A stretch of 64,000 bases of DNA from Phascolarctos cinereus. Taxonomy: Eukaryota; Chordata; Mammalia; Diprotodontia; Phascolarctidae. The notes beneath the pieces are model-generated. The model saw only the letters and a list, made by a program, of their open reading frames with translations. It was not told the DNA's origin and made no database searches. Position 1 is the first letter of the stretch; the number at the start of each line of letters is the position of its first letter. The position numbers and the translations under genes were made by a program. The stretch is taken from positions 372,001-436,000 of the forward strand of contig NW_018343990.1 in the NCBI RefSeq assembly GCF_002099425.1, written 5' to 3'. Below, in pieces: positions 10,054 to 19,545 of this stretch.

Positions 10054-10769
10054 GTCAGTCAATAAGTATTTATCAAGCACCTACTATGTTTCAGGCATTG
10101 TGATAAGCACTGAGGATACACAGGAAGGGGGTGGGGGGAGAATAGTCCCTGCCAAGAAGAAGCTCATATTCTAAGAGGAGGTAAAACATGCAAATAATTA
10201 TTTATATACAAGAAATATACAGGGTAAACTGAAGATAATCCAGGAGAGAAGACACAAGCATTAAAGGAGAACTGGAAAAGAAATATTGCAAAGATGAATT
10301 TTTAATTGAGACTTGAAGACAGCAAGGAAGTCAGAAAGTGGAAATGAAAATGGAAAACATTTCCAGCATGGAAAAACAGCCAATGAAAATGCAGAGTCAG
10401 GGAGATAGAATGTTTGTGCAAAGAACCACAGGGAGACCAGCATCACTGGCTGATAGTATACATGGACAGGAGTAAAATTTAAGAAGACTGGAAAGTTAGC
10501 AAGAGACAGGTTTTAAAGGGTTTTAAAAGCCAAGCATAGACTTTTATACTTAATCCTAAAGGTAATAAAGGACCATCAGATTTTATTAGGGTAAACAATG
10601 ATGACCAATATTATTATTTATTAATAAGAGGGTGACCTGGCCAGATCTACATGCTAAGAAAATCTACTTTGGTAGGTAAATGGAGGATGGACTGGATTGT
10701 GGAGAGATTTGAGGCAGAGACACCAACCAGCAGTCTATTGCAATAGTCTAGGACTGAGGTAATAAGAGT
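10054..10769 (-). mobile_element. Long L2-type LINE 3' region (antisense)
   Basis: About 715 bases keep the order of an antisense L2: TCAAGCACCTACTATG, GATACACAGGAAGG, GTCCCTGCC, GACTTGAAGACAGCAAGGAAG, TTTCCAGCATGG, GGAGACCAGCATCACTGG, AGCATAGACTTTTATAC, GAGGGTGACCTGGCCAGATC and TCTATTGCAATAGTCTAGG. It interrupts the CR1/L3 copy; the flanks share AAGAGT. Confidence 0.75.
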
Positions 10770-10989
10770 TGTCATGTGAAAAAAAGGGTTACACTCATTT
10801 TACTTGGTCCCAGCAAAGAAAACTAAAGCCAACAATGGAAGTTGCCTAGATACAGATTTCGTTCAAAATAAGGAAAATTTTCCTATCAGAGCTGTCCAAA
10901 AATAGAATGGCTACCTGGGAAGGGAATGGGTTCTCACTTCTAAAGGACAGGTGAGGACTAGATGACCACTAGTCAGGTGGAAGATATGG

Positions 10990-11312
10990 TTTTTCTCTTT
11001 TGTTCAGATTCTTCTTTCACAAAATGACTAATGTGGAAACACATTTAATATGATTGTACACGTATAGCCTATAGCAGATTGTTTGCCATCTTGGGCAGGG
11101 GAAAGGGGAGGGAGGAATGGAAGGAGGGAGGGAGAAAGAAATTTAGAACTCAAAATCTCATAAAAGTGAATGTTGAAAACTATCTTTACATGTAATTGGA
11201 AAAAAAATTAACTACTACTAAGTGGGAAATGTGTATACATACATATGTAATGCGTATATGTGTGTGTGTGTATATATATATATATATGTACATGTGTGCA
11301 TATAATACGTGT
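10990..11312 (+). mobile_element. Marsupial L1-like 3' end with TG/TA microsatellite
   Basis: Contains CACAAAATGACTAATGTGG, ATGATTGTACACGTATAG, TTGTTTGCCATCTTGG, GGGAGGGAG runs, GAACTCAAAATCTC and TACATGTAATTGG. It is followed by a TG/TA repeat at about 11256-11300. It sits inside the CR1/L3 copy just before that copy's last ~80 bases. Confidence 0.65.
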
Positions 11313-11447
11313 GTATGACCCCTGCTTCTGGTATGCATTGGACCAGATGAGCTCTGAGGTCCCTTACAAAGCTGAGATTTTTAAAATTCTGAGCTCATCA
11401 TCATCTTTTTGAAACCAGATCTCCTATTTGTTTTAATGAAATTATCA

Positions 11448-11497
11448 TTTTCCCCATTCACCTAAGCTAAAAATCTTGTAGTCATCAATTGAATTCT

Positions 11498-11593
<96 letters not shown>

Positions 11594-11745
11594 CACATTT
11601 GTCTCCAAATGCCACTAATTCTACCTTCTACCTACCACTTCCAGAACTCCTACCCTAGCTCAGGTCCTCATTATTCCCCACTCATCTAATTGGATACTAT
11701 TTCAATAGCTTCCTAAATAGCCTACCTGCCTTTAGTCTCTCCTAG
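11448..11745 (+). mobile_element. L2-type LINE segment (plus) carrying the CT/CA array
   Basis: Left part: AAGCTAAAAATCTTGTAGTC, ATCAATTGAATTCTC. Right part: CACCCCACATTTGTCTCC, CCTAGCTCAGGTCCTC, TTTCAATAGCTTCC and GCCTACCTGCCTTTAGTCTC. These are adjacent parts of an L2 3' region; the microsatellite lies between them. Confidence 0.65.
11502..11591. repeat. (CT)n then (CA)n compound microsatellite
   Basis: A TC/CT array of about 47 bases runs straight into a CA array of about 43 bases with hardly an interruption. Both arrays are long and pure, so length variation between individuals is likely. Confidence 0.95.
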
Positions 11746-12250
11746 GAGGAAAATAAAATGCCAAGATGAGCAAGCAAATGCGAAGAAGTCGGATGAAGCA
11801 AAGAGCTTGGAACTATCACTAATGAGTTTGTTGAGCTCAGCAAATACTCTAAGAGAATATTCTTTTACAGATGATTAGCATATGCCAGCTCTACCCTGGT
11901 TTCTTAAAGGGGTAATGCTATTAGATGATGGGCCCTGCATGTCAAGTTCATCTACATACAACTGCTATGCTACTAAACCCATTCTGTAACATTAAATTAA
12001 TTCTCACTCTGAATATACAAAGATTCTCTCATTAGCATTGGGCTTGAATAGATGTACACACAATAATACATTAATTCATAAGGAAAATTCACTCTCCTTA
12101 ATTTCCTCCGCTTTCTCATTAGTTGGTTAAAATCCAGTACTATAATTATGAGATTATTTCCTCAATTACATTCTGAGGTCATGGTTATTTCTGCACACTT
12201 TGTAGGGGAAGATGATTAATTCATATTGATTCTTTTTCCAATTTTTTCTC
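11746..12250. promoter_or_regulatory. Homeodomain/POU motif cluster, candidate enhancer
   Basis: This ~500-base repeat-free block holds many ATTA/TAAT cores between 11871 and 12225. ATTAGCAT occurs at 11874-11881 and 12031-12038, and an 11-mer ATTAATTCATA at 12070-12080 and 12215-12225. TAATTATGAGATTA is at 12142-12155. Such clusters are typical of developmental enhancers. AT-rich composition alone gives some of these hits, so the call is an inference. Confidence 0.4.
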
Positions 12251-12716
12251 TATGCCATTTTTTAAAATACTGGTTAAATCAATGAATATGATCCAAAAAC
12301 TAGAGCAACATCTATCAAGGTCAAGAATCACAGGATTCTGCTTCTTCATACCCTTCAGTATAGTAAGTTAGCTTTTGGTCCTAATTTTGTTTTCTTAAGC
12401 AAGTTTGGTAAATAATTACTCCATTCAATGAGGCATAAACAAATGCATGCAAACTAGTACAATTACACAGAGCACAGCCCTATATCTTCTATGGCATTCC
12501 ACTTATTCCTGAGTTCCCAGGTTTCTATAGAGCAGAATGAAGAGATGCCATCTCATCTTTCATTGTCCAACTACAAGTGAGTGATCCTTTTCCTTCAGGG
12601 AACACCTATAGCACCTTTGCATATCTGTCGTGGCATTCTTAATGTACAGTCTGTGAAGCACCAGCAACCTTCCCTACTAGCTCATAAGGTCCTCAAAGGC
12701 AGAACTCTATGCTACA
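12251..12716. other. No gene or repeat recognised
   Basis: Unique-looking sequence. Nothing above chance was seen on either strand. Confidence 0.4.
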
Positions 12717-12819
12717 CCACTGAGCCAAATCAACATGCTTTGAGAAATGTAAGACCCTACATAAATAAAAGGTGATATTTATCACCATTCTATTCCCAAT
12801 GTGAGCCAGGTAGTCCAGC
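12717..12819 (-). repeat. Left arm of 103-bp inverted repeat
   Basis: The reverse complement aligns without gaps to 12965-13067 with 86 of 103 bases identical. Sixteen of the 17 differences are transitions. A 145-bp spacer containing an L2 scrap separates the arms. Confidence 0.9.
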
Positions 12820-12883
12820 CACAGAGTATATACTGGCCTACAGCTAGGTTTCCCATCCTTCTGTGCTCCTGTCATTGCTGTGG

Positions 12884-12963
12884 TTTCCATTCATTCACCG
12901 TATGTTTGAGCACTTGCCTTTTGGAAGGCATTATGCTAAAGGCTACAGGAAATCAAAAGTCCA
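12884..12963 (-). mobile_element. L2-type 3' end scrap (antisense)
   Basis: TTCCATTCATTCACCG, GAGCACTTGCC, AAGGCATTATGCTAAAGGC and GGAAATC match the start of an antisense L2. It lies in the spacer of the inverted repeat. Confidence 0.5.
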
Positions 12964-12964
12964 A

Positions 12965-13067
12965 GCTGGACTGCCTGGCTCACACTGGGGATAGACTAGT
13001 AATAAATACCACCTTTTATTTGCACAGGGCTTCACATTTCTCAGAGTATGTTGACTTGGCTCAGTGG
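12965..13067 (+). repeat. Right arm of 103-bp inverted repeat
   Basis: Pairs with 12717-12819. The arm itself joins a decayed minus-strand MIR-like piece to the first bases of the SINE head (GGCTCAGTGG), and this same join is present in the left arm. Confidence 0.9.
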
Positions 13068-13246
13068 AAAGAGCACTGGATTTAGAAGAAGAGGATTGAG
13101 GTTCAAATCATTGCCCTGCTTAATTTCTAGATGACCTGAGAAAAGGCAACTCTCTCCTCTGGGACTCAGATTCCTCATGCATAAAATGAGGCAGTTGAGC
13201 TCAAGCTAAGGTCCCTTATGTCATTAAATCCTATCATCCTATAATC
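13046..13246 (+). mobile_element. MIR-like CORE-SINE (plus)
   Basis: Head CTTGGCTCAGTGGAAAGAGC, box B-like GAGGTTCAAATCATTGCC, core TAGATGACCTGAG, CCTCATGCATAAAATGAGG and the tail AGCTAAGGTCCC. It appears to split a minus-strand SINE whose parts are at 13000-13045 and 13247-13370. Confidence 0.65.
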
Positions 13247-13370
13247 TTACTTGATCCTCACAACTTTGTGAGATAGGCATTATTATCCCCATCACATAGT
13301 TAAGGAAATGAAGGTTCACAGGCAGTGACTCTGCCCAATGTTACTAATAGTTCCCATGGCCTTGATCATA
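13247..13370 (-). mobile_element. MIR-like SINE remainder (minus)
   Basis: TTACTTGATCCTCACAAC, GATAGGCATTATTATCCCC and AGTTAAGGAAATGAAGG are reverse-form core words. They appear to continue the piece ending at 13045. Confidence 0.55.
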
Positions 13371-13554
13371 CCAGCATCATGGTCTAGTTAACCCCACAGG
13401 CATCCACGAAGTAGTACAACACATAGTTCCTCCCATCTTCCCACGTATGGAACCATCACCAAACCAACTCATCATTAAACCTAGAAAAAGTGTGTGGCAA
13501 CCTACTCCCCTGCAGCTCCCCAACCATTTTTGCAACTATCTAAACCAAAATATC

Positions 13555-13697
13555 CTTCCCTGATGACAACTCTCCTATATATATGGTATCCCCTTGGTAC
13601 AATGTAAGCGTCTTGAGGGCAGGGACCCCACTTTCATATGTGACTCTTTAGTGATTAGCACACAGTACTTGGCAGATAGTAAATACTTGTTAAAGTA
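13555..13697 (+). mobile_element. L2-type LINE 3' end (plus)
   Basis: GTACAATGTAAGCGTCTTGAG, GGGCAGGGACC, TTAGCACACAGTACTTGGC and GTAAATACTTGTTAAAG are standard L2-ending words. Confidence 0.7.
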
Positions 13698-13789
13698 TTT
13701 TTTGTTCATATTTGGGTTATTAATAATTAATAAGTCTCATTAGGATCAGCTTCTTTAGAAGTCATGATTTCAGAAAGGAAGGAAATAGT

Positions 13790-13900
13790 GAAAAGGAAAG
13801 CTCAAAGCCAAGAATATCTGGGTTCAAATTCTATCTCTGATATATGCCAGTTGAGTGACCCTCAGAAAATCACTTAACAATATCATAGTGCTTTAAGTAT
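13790..13900 (+). mobile_element. SINE core fragment (plus)
   Basis: GGTTCAAATTCTATCTCTG, TTGAGTGACCCTCAG and AAATCACTTAAC are the middle of a CORE-SINE. Head and tail are lost. Confidence 0.55.
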
Positions 13901-13957
13901 ATCCTTAGGATTATCAATTGCAAAGCAAGTGCCTAATCCTTGTCAGGGAAAGATTTG

Positions 13958-14305
13958 AGGCAGCTAGGTGTTAGGGTGGATAGAACCACTGGGCTTGCAG
14001 TCATAAAGACCTGAGCTCAAATCCAGCCTCAGAAAGTTCCTAGCTATGTCACCTTGGACAAGTCATCTAACCTCTGTTTGTCTGTGGATCACTACCTTGC
14101 CATGGCAGAAGGACTTGTATAGCCTAATGGAACAATAAGCTATGCTGCACAGGGCTACCCAAGATGGACGGGCAATAGCAGAGAATTTTGACAAAAGGTG
14201 ATCCATTGGAGAAGGAAACGGCAGACTATTCCATTATCTTTGCCAAGAAAAACCCCATGGACAAAGGCCTATGGGGTCTCAAAGACTGAAACGACTCAAC
14301 AACAA
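13958..14305 (+). mobile_element. SINE fused to an unusually long RTE-type 3' tail
   Basis: A tRNA-like head and core (GGCAGCTAGGTGTTAGG, GAGCTCAAATCCAGCC, CTATGTCACCTTGGAC) occupies 13958-14082. It is followed by 220 bases of RTE-like 3' end: GGATCACTACCTTGCCATGG, AGAGAATTTTGACAAAAGG, GGAGAAGGAAACGGC, GCCAAGAAAAACCCCATGG and CTCAACAACAAA. Other MAR1 copies here keep only the last ~100 bases of that tail. Confidence 0.65.
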
Positions 14306-14462
14306 ATACCAAATGAAATCATGGATCCAATCCAAAACAAACAAAAAGGTGCGTCAGGCCTCTTTGGTTAAATGTTGCTTTCACATTCTTTTTAACACCA
14401 GTAAGCACGAGTTCCTTTTCCCAACTCCACTGGAGAGCTTCAGTTTAATTACTAATAACTAT

Positions 14463-14560
14463 TAATAACTAAAATTTTATAGTGCTTCAAGGGTTGCAGA
14501 GAACTTTACAAACATTATCTCATTTAGTTCAAAGTGTACTATGCTTCCACACCTGCATGA
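14463..14560 (-). mobile_element. THER1 fragment (minus)
   Basis: TTTTATAGTGCTTCAAGGG, TTGCAGAGAACTTTAC and AACATTATCTCATTTAG are the 3' part of a reversed THER1. It stops before the GGAAACTGAGG core. Confidence 0.6.
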
Positions 14561-14609
14561 GCTTTAGTTCTAAGAGAAGGCAAGAAATTACATATGGAGA
14601 TACACTCTC

Positions 14610-14857
14610 ACAAATGGTACAGCAGATAAAGTGCTGGGCCTGGAGTCAAGAAGACCTGAGTTCAAAACCAAACTCAGATACTTGCTCCTAGGTGAGTCAC
14701 TTAACCTCTGTCTCAGTTTCCTTAACTATAAAATGAGGATAATAGCACCTGCCTTGAAGGGTTGTTGTGAGGCTCAAATGAGATAATATTTGGTTTTTAA
14801 AAGTCCTTAGCACAATGCCTGACACATAGTAAGCATATAAATGCTTGCTCCCTTCCC
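14610..14857 (+). mobile_element. THER1-like CORE-SINE (plus)
   Basis: Good full copy: GGTACAGCAGATAAAGTGC, GACCTGAGTTCAAAACC, CTAGGTGAGTCACTTAACC, TATAAAATGAGGATAATAGC, GTTGTTGTGAGGCTCAAATG and the L2-like tail GCACAATGCCTGACACATAG. Confidence 0.8.
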
Positions 14858-14940
14858 TTTCCCATTATCCCAAATTATCAGAGCAAGTGGGAATAGAACA
14901 CAAATTCTTCAAAAATTAAATATTGTATCTAAAACAGTAT

Positions 14941-15062
14941 AGCTCAGAGATGGAGAGTTGGAAAAGACATCAGAAGCTTTCTAATACAGAGTCCTATTTT
15001 ACAGATGAGAAAACTGAGTCCCCAAGAGTCATAGCCATCAGAGCATGACAGAGACAAAATTC
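14941..15062 (-). mobile_element. MIR3-like SINE fragment (minus)
   Basis: AGATGGAGAGTTGGAAAAG, TTTACAGATGAGAAAACTG and a decayed finish. Only the 3' half in element terms is clear. Confidence 0.55.
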
Positions 15063-15069
15063 AGGAGAG

Positions 15070-15180
15070 TATAAGCTCCTGGCAGGGAGGCAGCACTGTT
15101 CTTCCTCTTGTCCCTATATCCCTGTCCCCTATCACAGTGTGTTGCATATGATGAATATTTAATAATAACTTATTGAAGGG
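15070..15180 (+). mobile_element. L2-type 3' end (plus)
   Basis: ATAAGCTCCTGGCAGGG, TCCCTATATCCC, CTATCACAGTGTGTTGC and GATGAATATTTAATAATAAC form a decayed L2 end. Confidence 0.5.
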
Positions 15181-15214
15181 ATATTTTTCCTTGATTTAAA
15201 ATATAACCATGGCA

Positions 15215-16315
15215 ATATGGTATTTCTTCCAGTTACTGCCCAAACCATCATTAAACCTTGTTGTCTAGGTCCAATACAAATTTATATTATTGATCACAAT
15301 TGGATCCCTCACTACAGCTAGGCAATCCTTCAAATCTTCATTAATCATTTGTCTATCCACTCACTGCAATGGTCATCCCAAATCTTCTTTTCTCAAGCTC
15401 TCCAGTACTCCCTACCTGCTTCCCCTCAGCTGAGGATTTCATCTTACACTTCACCAAAAACAACATCATGTGCCACAAGCTTCCTCTTTTCCCCCTCTCC
15501 CCTCACATCCCCCTGACTTCATCACCCACAATCTCCTCATTTCCTCTGGCTCAGGTGGAGATGGGGTTTCTCCTTGAGAAGATCAACCCATTTCCCCCCC
15601 ATCTTCTTCAGCAGATTGACGCTAATAATGTCAACCCCTCTCTATGTATAATCTTTAATTTCTATCTACTGTTTACTACAAATACTCCCAAGTTTCCCCC
15701 ATTCTTAAATAAAACTCACTAAATGCTACCATCCCTGCTAGTTATCACTCTCTCTCTTCCCCTTCCCAGCTGAATTCCTTGAAAAAGCAGTCTACACTCG
15801 GTGCCTCTACTTCCTGTCTCCCATGATAATATGCTGACTTCCAACATCATCATTCAACTAAAACTGCTCTTTCTAAAATTACCAACTACCTCTTAATTGC
15901 AAAATCTAATGGCCTTTTATCTATCCTTGTCTTTCTTGACTTCTACATAGCACTTGACACGGTTCGCCACCTTCTCCTAGATCGTCTCTCCTCTCTTGTG
16001 TTCTCCTAACACTGTTCCTTCTAGGTTCTGACCACTCCTCTGCCTTCTTTGTTGAATTTCCTTCCTCATGTCTCCTGACTGTGGATATACCTCCAGGATC
16101 TGCCAGAGGGCCTCTTCTCTTTTCGCTCTAGACAAGCTCACTTGGTGATACCAAAGTCCATGAGTTCATCTATCATCTCTGTGCAGGTGAATAAAAGATA
16201 CAGATCTAGATATAGATAGACATATCTATCTGCAAAGAACCAGCCCTAGTTTATCTCCAGTCACCATCACCAACTGTTTACTCTATATGTCAAATTGGAT
16301 GCCTAATAGGCATCC
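15215..16315 (+). mobile_element. L2-type LINE body with reverse-transcriptase remnant (plus)
   Basis: About 1.1 kb of C/T-rich sequence follows the order of an L2 coding region. It includes CCATTCAACTAAAAC-like words, AAATCTAATGGCC, and a translated stretch near 15930-15975 that keeps the LD...(A/F)DTV pattern of the reverse-transcriptase A motif. It closes with ATTGGATGCCTAATAGGCATC at 16300. A TATC-type interruption lies near 16200. Several frames are needed to read it, so it is dead. Confidence 0.6.
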
Positions 16316-16574
16316 TATCTGGGTCATTTAGGTTGGAACTAGAATTTTGGTGACGGTGAGATGGGGTAAAGAATAGGGGAAAAGGAAAGGAAAATGGAAG
16401 TCCTATGGACTTGCAGACAAGATTCCATGACTTCTTTCCACTCAAATGATGCTTCACATAGGGAAAAATACACTTTTTTTCCTCCAAGTCAGTGCATCTA
16501 GCCAAGATCAGAAGTCTGGGAAAAGCGATTACTTTAGGCACTGACTCATGCTGACTGGTAAAGAGATAGCCAAA
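16316..16574. other. No gene or repeat recognised
   Basis: Unique-looking. The 83-codon minus-strand open frame has no recognisable motif. Confidence 0.4.
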
Positions 16575-16832
16575 GAAACATTATGATGATAATAATTAGC
16601 CATCAATTACATTAACAACTCATAATTGTGTAACACTTTAGGGCTTACAACATGCTTTCCTTACAAACAATTCTGTTATGAGTGCAAATATTATCTCCTC
16701 ATTTTACATATGGGGAAACTGAGGCTCAGCCAAATTAAGTAACTTGCTCAACAGTGAGTGTCAGAGCCGGATCAAGCCTAGATCTCACTTCTGAGCCCAG
16801 CACCCTTTCTGTTCACCCTCTGCTGTTAGCAA
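16575..16832 (-). mobile_element. THER1-like CORE-SINE (minus), diverged
   Basis: Reverse-form words AGGGCTTACAACATGC, TATTATCTCCTCATTTTAC, GGGGAAACTGAGGCTCAG and AACTTGCTCAACAG, then the decayed head. The 5' end of the element is poorly preserved. Confidence 0.65.
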
Positions 16833-17069
16833 GGGGCCAAGAGCTAGAATGAGAAAAGATTCAGAAGGAATAATGGTGTCTAAAATTTATATTTTTAATT
16901 TATCTAATGGAGCTGAAAAGCTTGGCAAAGACATCCTCTTATTTAAAAAAAATGACAAGAAAAGAAACAAATAAGCCAAATCAATAACAAAACCATGAAA
17001 TTCACTCAAAAGATAAAGGAAGTGATAAAACTTTAGCCTAGGAGACTGCGCCTCTCAATATTCCTTACA

Positions 17070-17840
17070 GAACAAACTGCATTTGTTCGTGTTTGGTTCT
17101 GGGTGACATGTTTTAAGAACCCTGACAAACTCATGAGTATCCAAAGTAGATAAACCAGCTTGGGAAACGGCCTCTGGGCTATCCCTGCTGCAGAACAACT
17201 GGGCATATTTCACCTGGAGGAAAGACAGTAGAGGGATGTCTGACTTCATGTATCTGAAGGGTTGTTACATGGAAGATGGGATGAGTCTTGTTACCCCTGG
17301 CCTCAGGAGGCTGAAGCAGGAAGGATGGGTGCAAGTTAGAGAAAGTCAGATAGCGGCTTCATGTAAGGAAAGAGTTCCAAACAATTAGGCCTGAATAAGC
17401 TCTCAGGACATACTGGGTCACCCCTCCCTGGAGTTTTCAAGCCAAGCACATTCCCAGCACAGTGAATCATGTACAGTGGAGGACCACTTGTTCAGAAATT
17501 TGTAAAGAGGAGTCTTCATCAGCTACAGGTTGGACTGTTTTTCAGTCATTCAGCTGTGTCCGACTCCTCGTAAACCCATGGACCATATCACACCAATACT
17601 CTCCTTGGGGTTTTCTTGGCAAACATACTGGAGTGGTTTGCCATTTCCTGATCAAGTGGATCCTTCTGTCAGGTAATCAAAGGTTAAGTGACTTGCCCAG
17701 GATCACACAGCTAGGAAGTACCTGAAGGGGATCTGAGCTCAGGTCTTCCCGACTCCAGACCGAATGCTCTATCCACTGAGGCCCCAACTGCCTCACCAGT
17801 TGGACTAGAAAGCCTCAGAAGGCCTTTCCAGCTCTAAGAT
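17070..17840 (+). mobile_element. CR1/L3-type LINE 3' region (plus), split by MAR1
   Basis: CCCTGACAAACTCATGAG, TCACCTGGAGGAAAG, TATCTGAAGGGTTGTTACATG, GGCTTCATGTAAGGAAAG and CCTCCCTGGAGTTTTCAAG follow a CR1/L3 3' region to 17530. After the MAR1 insertion, the last piece (GTTGGACTAGAAAGCC, TTCCAGCTCTAAGATTC) completes it at about 17795-17840. Confidence 0.6.
17531..17794 (-). mobile_element. MAR1-like SINE with RTE tail (minus)
   Basis: Starts with the reversed RTE tail (TTCAGTCATTCAGCTGTGTC, GGGTTTTCTTGGCAAACATAC, GGTTTGCCATTTCC) and ends with the reversed head (GCTCTATCCACTGAGGCC). It is inserted in a CR1/L3 copy. Confidence 0.8.
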
Positions 17841-17847
17841 TCTACAT

Positions 17848-17995
17848 AAAGATAGCATGGTATAGTGACTAGAGCACTGGCTTTAGAGCTAGAATGATTT
17901 GGGTTCAAATCCTACCTAAGATATCTGCAGAATGAAGGGCCTGGATTTGAAGACCTCTAATATTCCTTCCGCCTCTAAATCCATGAACTCGTTTT
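17848..17995 (+). mobile_element. MIR-like SINE with internal deletion (plus)
   Basis: Head GCATGGTATAGTGACTAGAG, box B-like GGGTTCAAATCCTACC, then a direct jump to the tail CCTGGATTTGAAGACCTC and CCTCTAAATCC. The core between them is missing. Confidence 0.65.
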
Positions 17996-18620
17996 TGGTT
18001 ACTAATCTAAGCCAACTCCTATGGCATCAAAGAGGGTCATGACAAAATGGTAAAAACCTGATCAAAAACAGAGAACCACAAGCACATTAAAACCAACAAG
18101 ATCAAAGACAAGTCCAAGGCCTGCCAAGGTAAATAGGTTAGATAAGAGTCTCTGGAGACAGAGGTAGCTGTGGTTCATAGCCAATCAAGAGGACTGTCCT
18201 GGGCCCTGAGCTTTGGGGAATTAAATGTTGCTGGCGCCTGGTCAAGGCAGCAGGAGGGAACAAAGTGATTCTTCCAGCAACTGATTTAGGGAAAAAAAAA
18301 AGATCTTATATATACAGTCATGCTATGAATCTGCCACCATCACCCAGGCAAAAGCATAAAACTGTCCTTCTCCTCTTTTACCCCTCAGGCTACATGTTAC
18401 CTTTTCTGACATTCTCTCTCCTCTAAGCCCGTCCTTAATGTGTTTTTTTTAAAACCTGCTTTCATTTGTATAAGCATGTTATATGGGAAAGATATAATAA
18501 CAAAATATAAATAATAATTTATAAATGTAAATAAAGTATGTATAAGATGAAAATATATAATTTATAGATATTTGTATAAGTAATTATATGATCATTTTGT
18601 AGTGGAATAAAATTCTTAAG
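17996..18620. other. Unique DNA with AT-rich patch 18475-18610
   Basis: No repeat family is recognised. The AT-rich patch is a mix of TATAA and AATAAT words with no clear unit. Confidence 0.4.
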
Positions 18621-19295
18621 CTGAAAGATTTTTAGCACCCATCTGGAAGGATTGTTAGGTAAGCTATTGAAACCACATTCAGTCAACATGCTATGGCTGA
18701 TTTTTTTTTGGTTTGGCCACTAGCTTTCTGGAGAAGGGCTTTCTAAATGGCTGCTACTATGCCTTGGTCTCTCCATCTGCATACTTTAGATAATAACAAC
18801 ATCTACCAGATGTTGCTAAAGCACTTTGGGATTTTCCAGAGAAAGATGCTGCAGGAAAGCATCAGAGGAGTATCACAGCCAGCATGGGCTCTTACACATA
18901 CAGAAGATGCTGAGGCTATCGGGAGCAAGGCTCAGGATGTTTTGTGGAGGAATGCCTCACCAAGCCAGGCTGCTGTCACCTGTCATGCATTGAGCCCACA
19001 TGGCTCTCATCCAAAGCAGTCTGTGGTAAAGCCAAAGTCATTCCTCTAAGACATATTACTTGAAAACCACATGACGGAGAGAAACAAGGATAGATTAGGA
19101 CAATTCTTTCTGTCTGTGCCTCAGTCTTGCCACTGATAGGAACTGAGAGGCAGAATCAATCATCTAACAAGCTGGGAATTGGGAGGAGTGGGGTGGAAAG
19201 AAGGGCAATGCTATGGGTTCCTGCCCACAAGAAAATTCTACATGGTCCACCACATTTTTTTTTCTTATTAAGTCCCCTAGTCATAGCTATCTTTT
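18621..19295. other. Unique DNA with a 100-codon open frame
   Basis: An open frame at 18747-19049 starts at an ATG (18747) but shows no family motif, signal peptide or membrane segment. The stretch near 18800-18870 is repeat-free and could be conserved non-coding DNA. I do not call a gene. Confidence 0.35.
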
Positions 19296-19545
19296 GATCC
19301 AACTTCTGCATCTTGTTCTTTGCACAAAACTTGCTCATCTCCACCTCTACGCCCTTATGTATGTCATTCCCTCTTCTTCCTCTCTATCATTCTATATCCT
19401 TCTTCTACTTCCATATGGAGTTCTAAATATACCTCTTCCAGAAAGCCTTCTCTGATTGACCCATTTCTGATTGCCATCACTTTTGTTTGTTTAAAGAAAC
19501 AAAAGCATTCATGTGCCATTTAGGTCCATGATTAGTTTAAATAAA
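19296..19545 (+). mobile_element. L2-type LINE 3' region (plus)
   Basis: CTTGTTCTTTGCACAAAAC, CTCATCTCCACCTC, TACCTCTTCCAGAAAGCC and TTCTCTGATTGACCC are L2 words in order. The final 'AATGTAAGCTCC' part is missing. Confidence 0.55.

Larger units (their letters stand above)
9957..11398 (+). mobile_element. CR1/L3-type LINE 3' region (plus), broken by two insertions
   Basis: Three blocks read in order as a CR1/L3 3' region. The first is 9957-10053 (GGGAATATTTAACCTG, CTATGATAGATAG). The second is 10770-10984 (GTTGTCATGTGAAA, TCCTATCAGAGCTGTCC, GATGACCACTAGTCAGG). The third is 11316-11398 (GGACCAGATGAGCTCTGAGG). An antisense L2 and an L1-like end fill the gaps. Confidence 0.65.

Noticed and set aside
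15369-15722. 117-codon open frame
   Set aside because: It lies in the C/T-rich body of an old L2 LINE and is not in the frame of the reverse-transcriptase remnant.
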